NCBI GenBank assembly: GCA_963556495.2
Contig: OY747705.1
Location: 2,994,501 to 3,058,500, forward strand
Origin: Valencia hispanica
Lineage: Eukaryota; Chordata; Actinopteri; Cyprinodontiformes; Valenciidae
Direction: 5' to 3'
Length of the DNA: 64,000 nt
Positions 1 through 11,040 of this stretch are shown here, piece by piece (the first letter of the stretch is position 1; every line of letters starts with the position of its first letter). The translations under genes and the position numbers were made by a program. The notes under the pieces are model-generated. The model saw only the letters and a list, made by a program, of their open reading frames with translations. It ran no database searches and was not told where the DNA came from.

Positions 1-1332
1 GGAAATTTGGGAGAGAGAGCTGAAGTTCCTCCTTGAAGTCCCATCTTCCGAGACCATACCTACCCACTGATGCAGCAATGGATGTAAAAGAGAGAGAGTT
101 ACATGTGTTTTTTGACGCATCTGAACAAGCCTATGGGGCCATCGCATATCTTAAAATGACAGGAGAGAATAACCAAACACATGTGTCCTTTGTTATAGCC
201 CGCTCCAGAGTAGCTCCCAAACGCCTGCATTCCATTCCAAGGCTGGACCTATGTGCAGCACTTATGGGAGCCCAGCTTTCCAAGCTTCTGGAGAATGAGC
301 TTACACTGCAGATTGAGAGGACAGTGATGTGGACAGACTCTGCAACAGTGCTTACATGGCTGCGATCTGAATCCTGCCGCTTCAAAGTTTTTGTGGGCAC
401 CCGCATTGCAGAGATCCAGGAGTTGACCCAACCTCACAACTGGCGCTATATAGAATCAGCTCAAAATCCTGCCGACAACATAACACGGGGCAAGACACTG
501 CAGGAGTTAACCAGGCCAAACCGATGGAGTCAAGGTCCTCACATCCTGCATCTAAAACAGGAGCAATGGAAGGACCCCACCAGTAGCCTTGAAGTCTCCC
601 CAGACTCATCGGAACTTAGCAAATTAACCCTCTGTGTTGTGACATCTGCACCGCCACCATACCCGAGTCGATGTGATACATGGCAAGAGCTGCTGGATAC
701 AACAGTACAGGAGCTTCATGGGGCGGCGAAAGATGATTGTCCCACTGCTGAGGATTACTGTCAGGCAGAGATGCTTCTCATTAAGAGAGCCCAGCACGAG
801 AGCTTCCCGGACGACTTCAGCCTTCTTAAGGCAGCGGAGCAGCCGTCTTTTAACATTGGCTCCAGAGCTGGATGAAAGCGGGGAACTAATAAGAGTTGGT
901 GGTCGGCTACGTCGTGGAGACCTAGCCTACGCCAACCTTCACCCCCTGGTTCTTGACCCTTCTCATCCAATAACCAAGTTACTGATAAAGGACTGTGAAA
1001 ACCGCCTGCGGCACCCTGGGCCAGAGAGGGTTTTTGTACAGATGAGGCACAATTATTGGATCCTGAAAGGCAGAGAAGCAGTTCGACGCTTCCAGCAAAC
1101 CTGTCCAGATTGCCAGAGGTGGAGGAAGAGACCTACTGTGCCTAAGATGGCCGACCTACCAATAGCCCTGCTCCGCCTCTTCAAGCCAGCCTTCTATTCC
1201 ACTGGAACTGATTGCTTCGGAACCTTTGAAGTTAAAGTGGGTCGTCGTCTTGAAAAGAGGTGGGGGATAATATTTAAGTGTATGACTGTTCGAGCCGTGC
1301 ATCTGGATGTACTGACCAAACTCCCTGATTAT
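1..1332 (+). mobile_element. BEL/Pao retrotransposon pol, part 1 (RNase H, integrase N-terminus)
   Basis: Degenerate pol of a BEL/Pao LTR retrotransposon entering from the left edge. Frame 33-875 holds an RNase H-like domain: FDAS near its start, LDLCAAL where the family usually has LELCAAL, WTDSATVL, and NPADNITRG at the end. A frameshift near 840-875 moves the reading to the frame of 673-1359. That frame shows the integrase zinc-binding region (two His, then CPDC) and the start of the integrase core (TGTDCFG, then RAVHLDVL). Pol stops being readable at 1332, where a LINE is inserted, and its C-terminal domain resumes at 6244. The frameshift, the Glu-to-Asp change and the insertion make it non-functional. 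Family assignment rests on the order and wording of these motifs. Confidence 0.85.
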
Positions 1333-2424
1333 TCAATTCAATTCAGTTTATTTAAATAGCACCAATTCACAACAGATGTCATCTCAAGGCACTTAACAAG
1401 AAGTCATTTCAATACATTTATACAAACATTCCAATCAATTAAAAAGTTTCCTATTTAAGGAATCCCAACAGATTGTGTCAGTCATTGGGCAGACTTTCCA
1501 ACCACAGCAATCTTTCAGCAATCCATCATACTGAGCAAGCATGTAGCGACGGTGGAGAGAAAAACTCCCCTTTAACAGTAAGAAACCTCCAACAGTAAGA
1601 AACCTCCAACAGAACCAGGCTCAGTTGGAGCGGCCTACTGAGGACCGTCTGGGGGTTTGAGAAGACAGAGCAGAGACATAGAAGGAACAGAAGATCTGAT
1701 ATAAAAGTACTTTCTATGTTACAGAAAGTAAAAAGTTGATAACATGACACCTGGTGGATGTTCAGTTACTGGGAGCATCTTCCCAGTCGATGCCCCCCGT
1801 CCAACAGGGCATTGTAGTTAAGCAGGATACCAGACTAGGTATATCTACTAATGGAGAGAAAAACACTGAGAGAAAACAAAGTTAACAGTCGAAATAACAG
1901 AATGTACTGTAATTCAACTGGAGAGTAGTAGTAGAAAAGGAAGTAGCAGAGTGAAGAAAATTGGTAAGTCTGTCCTCCAGAAGTCTAAGCCTATAGCAGC
2001 ATAACTACAGAGATAGCTCAGGATGACCTTAGCCACTCGAACTATAAGCTTTATCAAAAAGGAAAGTTTTAAGCCTGGCCTTAAAAGTAAACAGAGTATC
2101 TGCCTCACGGACTAAAGCTGGGAGCTGGTTCCACAGGAGAGGAGCCTGATAACTAAAAGATCTGCCTCCCATTCTACTTTTAGAAATCCTAGGAATTACA
2201 AGTAAACCTGCAGTCTGAGAGCGAAGGGCTCTGTTAGGAACATAAGGAACAATTAGATCTCTGATGTATGATGGAGCTTGATTATTAAGGGCTTTGTATG
2301 TAAGAAGAAGGATCTTAAATTCTATTCTGGATTTAACAGGGAGCCAATGAAGGTAAGCTAAAACAGGAGAAATGTGATCTCTCTTTTTAATATTCATCAG
2401 AACTCTTGCTGCCGCATTAAATAA
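1333..2424 (-). mobile_element. L2-type LINE, minus strand, 3' part
   Basis: Minus-strand non-LTR retrotransposon of the L2/CR1 group. The plus strand starts with the repeated ATTCAATTCAATTCA tail, typical of the 3' end of this fish LINE. Reading leftward from about 2436 it encodes the C-terminal part of the reverse transcriptase ORF (AAARVLMNIKKRDHIS, then LHWLPV, then LLTYKALN). It is the 3' portion of the same copy that continues at 5475-6236. The coding end matches the plus-strand copy at about 4405-4680 closely. Confidence 0.85.
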
Positions 2425-5400
2425 CAGTCCACCCACATAACCCGGTCCTGTCTGACCACTTCTTGATAACTTTTGAATTTACTTTAACTGACCATCTTAA
2501 ATCTGAAAGAAAATTTCATTATAGTAGAACTTTATCAGACAATGCTGTAACAATTTTTAAAGAATCTGTTCCATTCTTACTTTCCTCAGTGTCTCAGAGT
2601 AACACAGTGGATGGCAGCAATTCTATCTCTAACCCTTCAGAAATTGATGGTCTGGTTCACAGCGTTACGTCCTCATTGCGTTTGGCATTAGATAGTGTAG
2701 CCCCCTTAAAAAAGAAAGTGGCTAACCATAGGAGGCTGACTCCTTGGTTTAACGCAGAGTTGCGTACTTTAAAGCAGAATACTAGGAAGTTGGAGAGAAA
2801 ATGGCGCTCTACACATCTAGAGGATTCCTATTTAACCTGGAATAACAGTCTACTGCTGTATAAAAAGACCCTTCGACAAGCTAGAACAGCATATTTTTCA
2901 TCATTAATAGAGGCGACAATCCTAGGTTTCTTTTTAGTACAGTTGCCAAACTTACACAGAGTCATAGCTCTGTTGAGCAAACTATTCCCCCAGCTCTTAG
3001 CAGTGATGATTTTATGAGATTCTTCATAAATAAAATAAATTTTATTAAAAATAAAATCATTGGCACCCTCCCAAACATGATTACTTCTTCCTCAGTAAAT
3101 GAGTCAGTATCGGAAAGAACTGTAGAACCTCAGTTGTGCTTAGGCTGTTTTGATTCAGTCGAGCTTTCAGAATTATCAAAAATATTAGCCTCATCTAAAC
3201 CTTCAACTTGTATGTTGGACCCAATCCCAACCAAATTATTTAAAGAAGTGTTCCATTTGGTTCCTGGCCCCATTTTGGATATGATGAATCTATCCTTAGT
3301 AAACGGATACGTACCACAGGAATTTAAAATAGCTGTAATTAAACCTTTACTCAAGAAACCTTCCCTTTATCAAGATGACTTAGTGAATTACAGACCTATA
3401 TCTAACCTTCCTTTCTTATCCAAAGTCCTTGAGAAAATAGTTGCTAATCAAGTCTGTGAACATCTAAACAGTAACGAGCTGTTTGAAGAGTTTCAGTCAG
3501 GTTTTAGAGCTCATCATAGCACTGAAACAGCACTGGTGAAGGTTACTGATGATATTCTCATGGCCTCAGATAATGGACTGGTGTCTGTTATGGTTTTGTT
3601 AGATCTCAGTGCTGCTTTTGACACAGTCGATCATAATATTCTCTTAGAAAGGCTTGAACATGTTGCAGGGATCAAAGGAAGAGCACTAGGCTGGTTGCCT
3701 AGTCTGCGACCCAGAAATCGTGGGTTCGATTCCAGCTTCCACCTGCTGCATGTCGTTGTGTCCTTGGGCAAGACACTTCACCTACCCGCCTCCTGGTGTT
3801 GGCCAAAGGGGCCGATGGCGCAATATGGCAGCCTCGCTTCTGTCAGTCTGCCCCAGGGTTCTGTCCTTGGACCAATTCTTTTCACCATATATATGCTTCC
3901 AATTGGTAGAATCATTAGACAGCATGGGATAAATTTCCACAGCTATGCCGATGATACACAACTATATTTATCCATAAATACTGATGAACCCAGTCAGTTA
4001 GGTAGATTACAGGCATGTCTGGAAGACATAAAAGCATGGATGACCCTAAACTTTTTGCTTTTAAATTCTGACAAGACAGAAGTTGCTGTCTTTGGACCAG
4101 AAGTTCTTAAACAGAAACTGATTAGTCAATCACTTCATCTGGATGGCATTAAATTGGCCCCCAGTAATAACGTAAAGAACCTCGGCGTTATTTTTGACCA
4201 AGACTTGACATTTAAATCCCATATTAAACAGGTTTCTAGGATTTCTTTCTTTCACCTCCGGAATATTGCTAAAATTAGAAACATCCTGTCCAGGAGTGAT
4301 GCTGAGAAACTAGTCCATGCATTTGTTACCTCAAGGCTGGACTACTGTAATTCTTTACTATCAGGAAGTCCACAAAATGCCATTAAAAGCCTTCAGTTGA
4401 TCCAAAATGCGGCAGCAAGAGTTCTGATGAATATTAAAAAGAGAGATCACATTTCTCCTGTTTTAGCTTCCCTTCATTGGCTCCCTGTTAAATCCAGAAT
4501 AGAATTTAAGATCCTTCTTCTTACATACAAAGCCCTTAATAATCAAGCTCCATCATACATCAGAGATCTAATTGTTCCATATGTTCCTAAAAGAGCACTT
4601 CGCTCTCAGACTGCAGGTTTACTTGTAGTTCCTAGGATCTCTAAAAGTAGAATGGGAGTCAGATCTTTTAGTTATTAGGCTCCCTTCTGTGGAACCAGCT
4701 CCCAGCTTTAGTCCGTGAGGCAGACACTCTGTTTACTTTTAAGGCCAGGCTTAAAACGTTCCTTTTTGATAAAGCTTATAGTTAGAGTGGCTTAGGTCAT
4801 CCTGAGCTATCTCTGTAGTTATGCTGCTATAGGCTTAGACTGCTGGAGGACAGACTTACCAATTTTCTTCACTCTGCTACTTCCTTTTCTCCTACTACTA
4901 TCCAGTTGTATTACAGTACATTCTGTTATTTCGACTGTTAACTTTGTTTTCTCTCAGTGTTTTTCTCCCCATAGAAGATATACCTGGTCTGGTATCCTGC
5001 TTGGCTGCAATGCCCTGTTGGACGGGGGGCATCGAGTGGGATGATCCTCTCAGTAACTGAACATCCACTGTGTCCTGTTATCAACTTTTTACTTTCTGTA
5101 ACATAGAAATTACTCTTATACCAGATCTTCTGTGTTCTGCTCTGTCTTCTCAAACCCCGAGACGGTCGTGGCAGATGGCCGCTCCTACTGAGCCTGGTTC
5201 TGTTGGAGGTTTCTTCCTGTTAAAGGGGAGTTTTTCCTCTCCACTGTCGCTACATGCTTGCTCAGTATGAGGGATTGCTGAAGGATTGCTGTGGTTGAAA
5301 TCTGCCCAACCTCACGCCAATGACTGACGCAATCTGCTGGGATTCCTTAAATAGGAAACTTTTTAACTGATTGGAATGTTTGTATAATTGTATTGAAATA

Positions 5401-5474
5401 ACTTCTTGTTAAGTGCCTTGAGATGACATCTGTTGTGAATTGGCGCTATATAAATAAACTGAATTGAATTGAAA
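2424..5474 (+). mobile_element. L2-type LINE, plus strand, 5'-truncated, inserted in the minus copy
   Basis: Plus-strand L2/CR1-group LINE, truncated at its 5' end within or just after the endonuclease part of ORF2. ORF2 is read in frame 2463-3017, then after a frameshift in 3014-4678. Reverse transcriptase landmarks in order: NYRPISNLP (about 3390), [11 protein letters not shown] motif A (about 3606), PQGSVLGP motif B (about 3855), YADDTQ motif C (about 3942), and the tail LHWLPVKSRIEFK (about 4475). Between motifs A and B the normal coding sequence is replaced by SINE sequence (3703-3858), so the 554-codon ORF is open but not a normal enzyme. A 3' UTR follows, ending in GAATTGAATTGAA at 5460-5472. 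Confidence 0.9.
3703..3858 (+). repeat. Internal SINE fragment inside LINE reverse transcriptase
   Basis: This tract begins TCTGCGACCCAGAAATCG and ends TCTGCCCCAGGG. By eye it is identical, base for base, to 6746-6901 of the SINE at 6716-7026. It has neither the SINE 5' end (no A box) nor the 3' tail, so it did not arrive by ordinary retroposition. It replaces the L2 coding stretch that the minus-strand copy still has between CTAGGCTGGTT and AGGGTTCTGT. Short shared words stand at both edges (GTTG on the left, the CAGGG/AAGGG context on the right). Confidence 0.85.
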
Positions 5475-6236
5475 CTGAATTTTGGATCAACTGAAGGCTT
5501 TTAATGGCATTTTGTGGACTTCCTGATAGTGAAGAATTACAGCAGTCCAGCCTTGAGGTAACAAATGCATGGACTAGTTTCTCAGCATCACTCCTGGACA
5601 GGATGTTTCTAATTTTAGCAATATTCCGGAGGTGAAAGAAAGAAGTCATAGAAAGCTGTTTAATATGGGATGTAAATGTCAAGTCTTGGTCAAAAATAAC
5701 ACAGAGGTTCTTTACGTTATTACTGGGAGCCAATTTAATGCCATCCAGATGAAGGGATTGACTAATCAGTTTCTTTTTTAGAGCTTCTGGTACAAAGACA
5801 GCAACTTCTGTCTTGTCAGAATTTAAGAGCAAAACGTTTAGAGTCATCCATGTTTTTATGTCTTCCAGACATGCCTGTAATCTACCTAACTGACTGGATC
5901 ATCAGGATTTATGGATAAATATAGTTGTGTATCATCGGCATAGCTGTGGAAATTTATCCCATGCTGTCTAATGATTCAACCAATTGGGAGCATATATATG
6001 GTGAAAAGAATTGGTCCAAGCACAGAACCCTTTGGAACTCCACAAGTAACCCTTGAGATTGAAGGAGATTTATCATTTAGATGAACAAACTGGAATCTAT
6101 CAAATATGATTTAAACCAGCCTAGTGCTCTTCCTTTGATCCCTGCAACATGTTCAAGCCTTTCTAAGAGAATATTATGATCGACTGTGTCAAAAGCAGCA
6201 CTGAGATCTAACAAAACCAGAACAGACACAAGTCTG
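5475..6236 (-). mobile_element. L2-type LINE, minus strand, 5' part
   Basis: Remainder of the minus-strand L2 copy broken by the plus-strand LINE. Reading leftward from 6236 it holds reverse transcriptase from motif A (the region matching plus-copy 3596-3660), the YADD region (about 5925-5950) with frame damage, and the DSELTF-like stretch ending at NAIKSLQLIQN near 5480. The next residues (AAARVLMN) are found at about 2436-2412, so the break falls in one codon neighbourhood. The element is 5'-truncated at 6236. Confidence 0.85.
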
Positions 6237-6715
6237 TGATTATGGGGTGGCCGGATTGGTCGCTGCCTCAGGTGGTTTATTCCAACAATGAACTACTGAG
6301 TCGTCGATGGTGGAGGCATGCACAAGTGCTTGCTGACCATTTTTGGGCCCGATTTATTTGTCTGTACTTACCTGGACTGCAGACACGCCAGAAATGGCAA
6401 ACCTCTACAGATGACATCAAAGAAGGGACTGTCGTTATGATCGTGGATCCACATTTGCCCAGGGCACTCTGGCCTGTTGGGCAGATTATCAAGGTTCACC
6501 CCAGTCCTGATGGACACATCAGGTCAGCAGATGTTCAGATTAAGGACAGAACTTATACCCGACCTGTTGCTAGGCTGGTGATGCTCCCTGCCATACCCGA
6601 TGAGGACGGTAATCCTTAGATACCAGGATGTAGCATGTAGAGAAGTCTTTTGTTTAGAGCAAATGCATTATATACATTTGGGGGCGGCTTTATATATGGT
6701 AATTTCTGTTCAACA
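6237..6715 (+). mobile_element. BEL/Pao pol, part 2 (C-terminal domain) and 3' flank
   Basis: Continuation of the BEL/Pao pol after the nested LINEs. The frame 6244-6619 carries the conserved C-terminal block of BEL integrase polyproteins (SLPQVVY, then RRWWRHAQVLADHFW, then YLPGLQ, RQKW and WPVGQI), ending at a stop near 6617. Most of the integrase catalytic core between RAVHLDVL (about 1310) and SLPQVVY is absent, so sequence was lost as well as interrupted. A purine-rich run TTTGGGGGCGG at 6677-6687 could be the polypurine tract; the LTR expected after it is not recognisable because a SINE starts at 6716. The 7-mer TGATTAT stands at both edges of the LINE insertion (1326-1332 and 6237-6243). 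Confidence 0.8.
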
Positions 6716-7026
6716 TCGGCTGTAGTTCAGTGGTAGAGTTGTTGGTCTGCGACCCAGAAATCGTGGGTTCGATTCCAGCTTCCACCTGCTGCATGTCGTT
6801 GTGTCCTTGGGCAAGACACTTCACCTACCCGCCTCCTGGTGTTGGCCAAAGGGGCCGATGGCGCAATATGGCAGCCTCGCTTCTGTCAGTCTGCCCCAGG
6901 GCAGCTGTGGCTATAATCATAGCTTGGTTCCACCAGTGTGTGAATGTGAGAGTGAATGAATAATGGAATTGTAAAGCGCTTTGAGTCTCTCGAAAAAAGC
7001 GCTATATAAATGCAAGCCATTATTAT
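6716..7026 (+). repeat. tRNA-derived SINE with LINE-like tail
   Basis: Complete-looking SINE. Its head resembles a tRNA: GTAGTTCAGTGGTAGAG gives the A box and GGGTTCGATTCC gives the B box of an internal pol III promoter. The body contains TGTCCTTGGGCAAGACACTT and GTGTGTGAATGTGAGAGTG. The tail AAGCGCTATATAAATGCAAG ends in ATTATTAT. This is a common fish SINE layout and not a tRNA gene, since no cloverleaf 3' half or acceptor pairing follows. It lies right after the BEL element's coding end, probably inside its 3' LTR. Confidence 0.8.
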
Positions 7027-7500
7027 GATCCCTTTCTACAGTAGTTAGAGCCTTGATGACGCCATCACATGGACGTCTCCAACGTTGTTCTAACGTTGCT
7101 GACACCTGCTGGGCAAACATTAGCTGGCAGGATAGGATATTAGCACGGGGGAATGCCTTCAGCCATGATTTTATGTCCGTTTCCCATAAGTTGTGCGTCA
7201 ATGACAAGTAAGTTGTGATATTTGGGTGTTTATTGAAGTTAAATGTGCAGTTAAATACTCTTCATATGCGGTTAATTTTACCTGTTGCTAAGTCAGAGCT
7301 AACTGCTACATACGTATACTGTAACCACTGTGCTGGATATTTTCTCACTCCAGTAGATGGGCATGGTTAGCTGTGGTTCCATTCTGATTATTATTATTGC
7401 TAAAAGTGTTGAGCTTCTTTGTGTTACGTGTATATTTCCTTATTTGGATTTATAGAAATATTGTCTGTTATATTTATTGACTAACTTAAATATTGTTAGG
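7027..7500. other. No gene recognised; possible LTR remnant
   Basis: About 470 bp between the SINE and the Rex3-like tail. No ORF with family resemblance and no clear repeat structure. Its position after the BEL pol end suggests it could include leftover LTR of that element, but no matching second LTR is in the window to prove it. Confidence 0.3.
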
Positions 7501-7850
7501 GTATTGATCCATCCATCCATCTATCCATCCATCCATCTTCTTCTGCTTATCTGGGGTCGGGTCATGTGGGCAGCAGCTCAAGCAGGGAGACCCAGACTTC
7601 CCTCTCCCCAGCCACTTGGACCAGCTCCTCAGGAGGAATCCCAAGGCGTTCCCAGGCCAGCCGAGAAACATAGTCCCTACAGTGTGTCCAGGGTCTTCCC
7701 CTGGGTCTCCTCCCGGTGGGACGTGCCTGGAACACTTCACCAGGGAGGGGTCCAGGAGGCATCCTGACCAGATGCCAGAGCCACCTCAACTGACTTATCT
7801 CAATGTGGAGGAGCAGCGGCTCTACTATGAGCCCCCTCCGGATGTGTCTC
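7501..7850 (-). mobile_element. Rex3/RTE-like LINE, 3' end, minus strand
   Basis: 5'-truncated non-LTR element read on the minus strand. It encodes the far C-terminus of an RTE-type ORF (WLWHLVRMPPG, then TGRRPRGRPWTHCRDY, then LAWERLG) and ends in a short tandem GATG-type tail, seen on the plus strand as repeated ATCC at 7507-7535. The combination of this C-terminal wording with a GATG tail is that of the fish Rex3 family. Confidence 0.75.
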
Positions 7851-7979
7851 ACTGGTCTAATATCCTAGGACAACTGGGAACAGATTTTGAGTCATTTGGT
7901 TAAATAATAAACTAAATAAACTTTTGTTCACAAAAGTATTGTGTTGTGTTACAGAAATTATGTCTACAAAAGGGATTTA

Positions 7980-8330
7980 TTCCCTAACAGAAGGCATTCC
8001 GTTCACGGAATAGTAACTTAATAACTTACGAAATGCGTTCAGTGACACATGCTTTCATTCCGTGGATGAAATGCACAATGGAATACATTTCGTGAGTCAG
8101 CAGTTCACAGAATGAATTATGTCATTACATGGACGAAATGCATAATAGAATCACAAAATAATTTTTGTGACCTGCTGCAATACATTTCATGAGTCAGCAG
8201 TTCACGGAATGAATTATGTGTAACAAAAAAGTAACTTAATAACTTACGAAATGCATTCCATGACATTGCTTGTATTTTGTGGATGAAAGGCTTTTTATAG
8301 AATCACAAAATCGGTTTCATTACTTGATGA
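7980..8330. repeat. Cluster of short diverged direct repeats
   Basis: Several short units recur. AGTAACTTAATAACTTACGA occurs near 8012 and 8230. CATTTCRTGAGTCAGCAG occurs at 8086 and 8183. A TGGAYGAAATGC-like word occurs near 8063 and 8130, with a weaker copy near 8280. AGAATCACAAAAT occurs near 8147 and 8299. ATTCCGTTCACGGAAT near 7997 is a near-palindrome. It may be a decayed non-autonomous DNA element built of sub-repeats. No coding content. Confidence 0.5.
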
Positions 8331-8974
8331 CCCAATAAATTCAACTTCGCATTGGCATATTTTCAATGAACAGTAGGTGGCACTGTGACACCACATGAGC
8401 CAATTTTCTGTAGGCTTATGATTGGGACAACTTAGTCTACTTGTGCAGCGCAAAGTTAGAAGTAGCCTAAAATAGTGGCCTTGTTGGCCATGCCATGCAA
8501 AAAAACAATAGTGCTTTGAATTAATTCAAAGGAGAAAGCGCACAATATTGCTAGGGGGGTGTGTGTGCTTCATTTTGCAGGAGGAAATCTGTGCACAGGG
8601 TACTTTAAGTGCAGTGAATTTTGCCCATATAAAAGCCTCTGACTGATAGGGCCCAGACTGTGCACTAATTGACTCAGTCTTATAGAACAGAGATAGTTAG
8701 ATCACTGCATTAGATCACAAAGTTAGAAGTAGCCTAAGATGTAAGGAGTTATCTCATTTTATGCTTATGCACATTGTTTAGTTCGACGATGGACTATGAT
8801 TAAAAGTGCTGTGAAGAATTAAACCCATCAGTGACTGAAGAACCAAGGTATAGTCGAACTCGAGACTGCCAAGAAGTTTTCTCTGTGTGTCGGCAGCTTG
8901 TCCTCAAGAGGGCGACATTACAACGCATAAGGACACGCAAGTTATCAGACCCCTACAATAAGCCGTTTTATAAG
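8331..8974. other. Unclassified repeat-like DNA left of BEL element 2
   Basis: No gene seen. A direct repeat CAAAGTTAGAAGTAGCCTAA occurs at about 8452 and 8718 with one flanking difference, and a TATA-like word CATATAAAAG lies near 8626. This could be part of an older LTR into which BEL element 2 inserted, but no element ends were identified. Confidence 0.3.
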
Positions 8975-8979
8975 CTGCT

Positions 8980-9029
8980 TGTTACTGAGGCACTAAGTGG
9001 GACTAGTTATTTTTGAGGACTAACTGTCA
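8980..9029 (-). repeat. Remnant of 3' LTR of BEL element 2
   Basis: 50 bp matching the start of the 5' LTR (TGTTACTGAGGCACTAAG, then TTTTTGAGGACTA), directly next to the left CTGCT. The match ends at CTAACTGTCA, after which pol sequence begins. About 750 bp of LTR plus the distal pol are missing. Confidence 0.85.
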
Positions 9030-11022
9030 AGGTACAGAAGGTGGTCTTTCAAAGCTCTGCAAGGTCCTCCTCCGACTCTATGTCAAGCTTCTCTGGCCAG
9101 TCGTCCGGGTCTTGAAGTAGGAAAGGAGGTCCTTGTGACCATCTGTTAGGTTCTGTGAGGGATTTCAGAGACTTACCCTGCGTCAGGTCGTCGGCAGGGT
9201 TACTAGCTGAGTCCACGTAGCGCCAGGTATGGTTCTGTGGGAGCTCTTGGATCTCGGTTACTCTTGCAGCCACGAAGACCTTGAAACGAGATGACTGGGA
9301 CTGTAGCCAGGTTAAGATCGTCATGGAGTAGGACCACAACACCATCCGGGTCACTGCCAAGGTCAGTTCCTTCTCAAGGCCATGGGCAAGCTGCGCTGCT
9401 ACCAGGGCCGCACAGAGTTCCAGCCGTGGGATGGACCGAGCGAGGATAAAGGCTAGGTGAACCTGGCCATTACCATCTGGGGTTCTGAGGTACGCCAAGG
9501 CCCCATAGGCTTGCTCGGAGGCATCGGCAAAGATGTGACCCTCGTACACAGCACCCTCCAGCTTGGCACCTGTGGAAACATAAGGATGGGGAAGAGACAA
9601 GACAGACAAACATTCAAGCTCAGCTTCCCAACCGGACCAGGCCTGCATGACTTCAGCAGGGAGGTTTGTGTCATCCCAGCTGCGCTGCTTATCCTATAGC
9701 TGTCGGACGATGAGCTTTGCTCGGGTGGTATAGGGCAGCAGATAGCCTAGGGGGTCATACTGAGAGGCCAGGACTTTGTTTCTCAAGGTCAGCACTTCTT
9801 AGGTCACGGGTCTGTGCTTGTAGTTTAAGAGTCGGACTTCCAGTTCCAACTGAGGCCAAGGGCAGATTATGTGGGTCTGATCTATCTTGGGCTAACCACT
9901 TGTCCAGACTCTCGGATCTGGCTTCTTGGGGGAGGTGGCTTAGGACATTGGCATCTATGCAGGCCCACTGGCGCAAGTCAAACCCTGCCAAGGCTAAAAG
10001 AGCTCTGAGGCGATCAACTAGTGACTTAGCTTCATTTGGAGTGTCCAGGCTTTGGAGACAATTATCGACATAAAAACAATTCTCCACCGAAAATTTGAGG
10101 TCTTCATCAGGTTGGCTGGGGTCTGCTGCATAACGTTGTAAAGCATAGGTTGCGCAGCACAGGCTGCAGGTCGTGCTGAATGGAAGGACTTGCCACTCGA
10201 ATACTCTAGGGGGTTCATCCACCTGTAGGTCTCTCCACAGGAATCTGAGAAGGGGGCGGTCCTCAGGGAGAAGGCGCACCTGGTGGAACATCCCCTTTTG
10301 AACTTCAACAGGACTCCCAGCAGAGAAGGGCCGAGGGTAGGGCCAGCTAGAATGTACTGATTTAGGGACTGTCCAAGGTACTGGTGGGAGCAGTTGAAGA
10401 CAAGGCGGACCTTCCCATTATGGCTGACGAGGTGGTAAGGGATGTACCACCACTCCTTGTGGGGGGTCTCTTTGGTGACTTCACGCACTAAACCTGCATC
10501 GATGAGTTTTTGTATCTCCTTTTGGTAGGCCTCAGCCTGTTTATACCTGAATGCAGGTATAGGAAGGCCACGGAGGTGTCTGAACTTCTTCTGGAGACGC
10601 TCAATAGGGCAACTGTGTTAGGCGAGACAAAGGCGGCTGGCGGTAAATGCACCTTAAACCCTATAGCTGGTGTAAGGACTGGTAACAGAGGAAACACGAA
10701 ATGACATGGAGTATCCAGAAAGCACTTCAATGTCTTGCCTTACTGTGCGCAAGGGAGGATCTTCTGGAGTACCCTTTATGCCTAAAGCTTTGGCTGCCGT
10801 TGGTAAGGGCATGAATCTTTCAGACCCATCATCCAGGACTGCAAAGGTGCTCAAACTCCGTCCTCCATTATGGATTAAGATAGGCACGACCTTTAGCATT
10901 ACTTTATTTCCTGCACCTGGTCGATTGAGGTAGAGTGTATTGGAGGTGGAGCTAACTAGGCAACTTTTTTTGTTTCCCATCCACTTCTTGGTTACCCTTC
11001 TCTGGCCTAGTGTTGATCTCAT
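9028..11022 (-). pseudogene. BEL/Pao pol relic (protease, RT, RNase H)
   Basis: Broken pol of BEL element 2. The frame 11022-10654 carries the protease active-site region (FAVLDDGSERF, with the DDGS seen in BEL proteases). Reverse transcriptase is split between frames 10488-10018 (WWYIPYHLVSHNGKVRLVFN) and 10291-9755 (MFHQVRLLPEDRPLLRFLW, then FYVDNCLQSL, the YVDD-type motif). The residues before MFHQV that should supply the motif A aspartate are missing. RNase H lies in 9648-9049 (FADASEQAYGALAYL, then IPRLELCAAL, then LWSYSMTILTWL, where a Tyr replaces the expected Asp, then NPADDLTQG). The sequence stops at the deletion junction near 9028, so the integrase is absent. Confidence 0.85.
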
Positions 11023-11040
11023 GGAGTGCTTGGAGAGGCT

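Noticed and set aside
3014..4678. 554-codon reverse transcriptase as a working gene
   Set aside because: A SINE tract replaces part of the RT domain, the endonuclease part is truncated, and there is a frameshift at 3017.
6716..6790. tRNA gene
   Set aside because: Only the A and B boxes are tRNA-like; no full cloverleaf, and the sequence continues into a SINE body.
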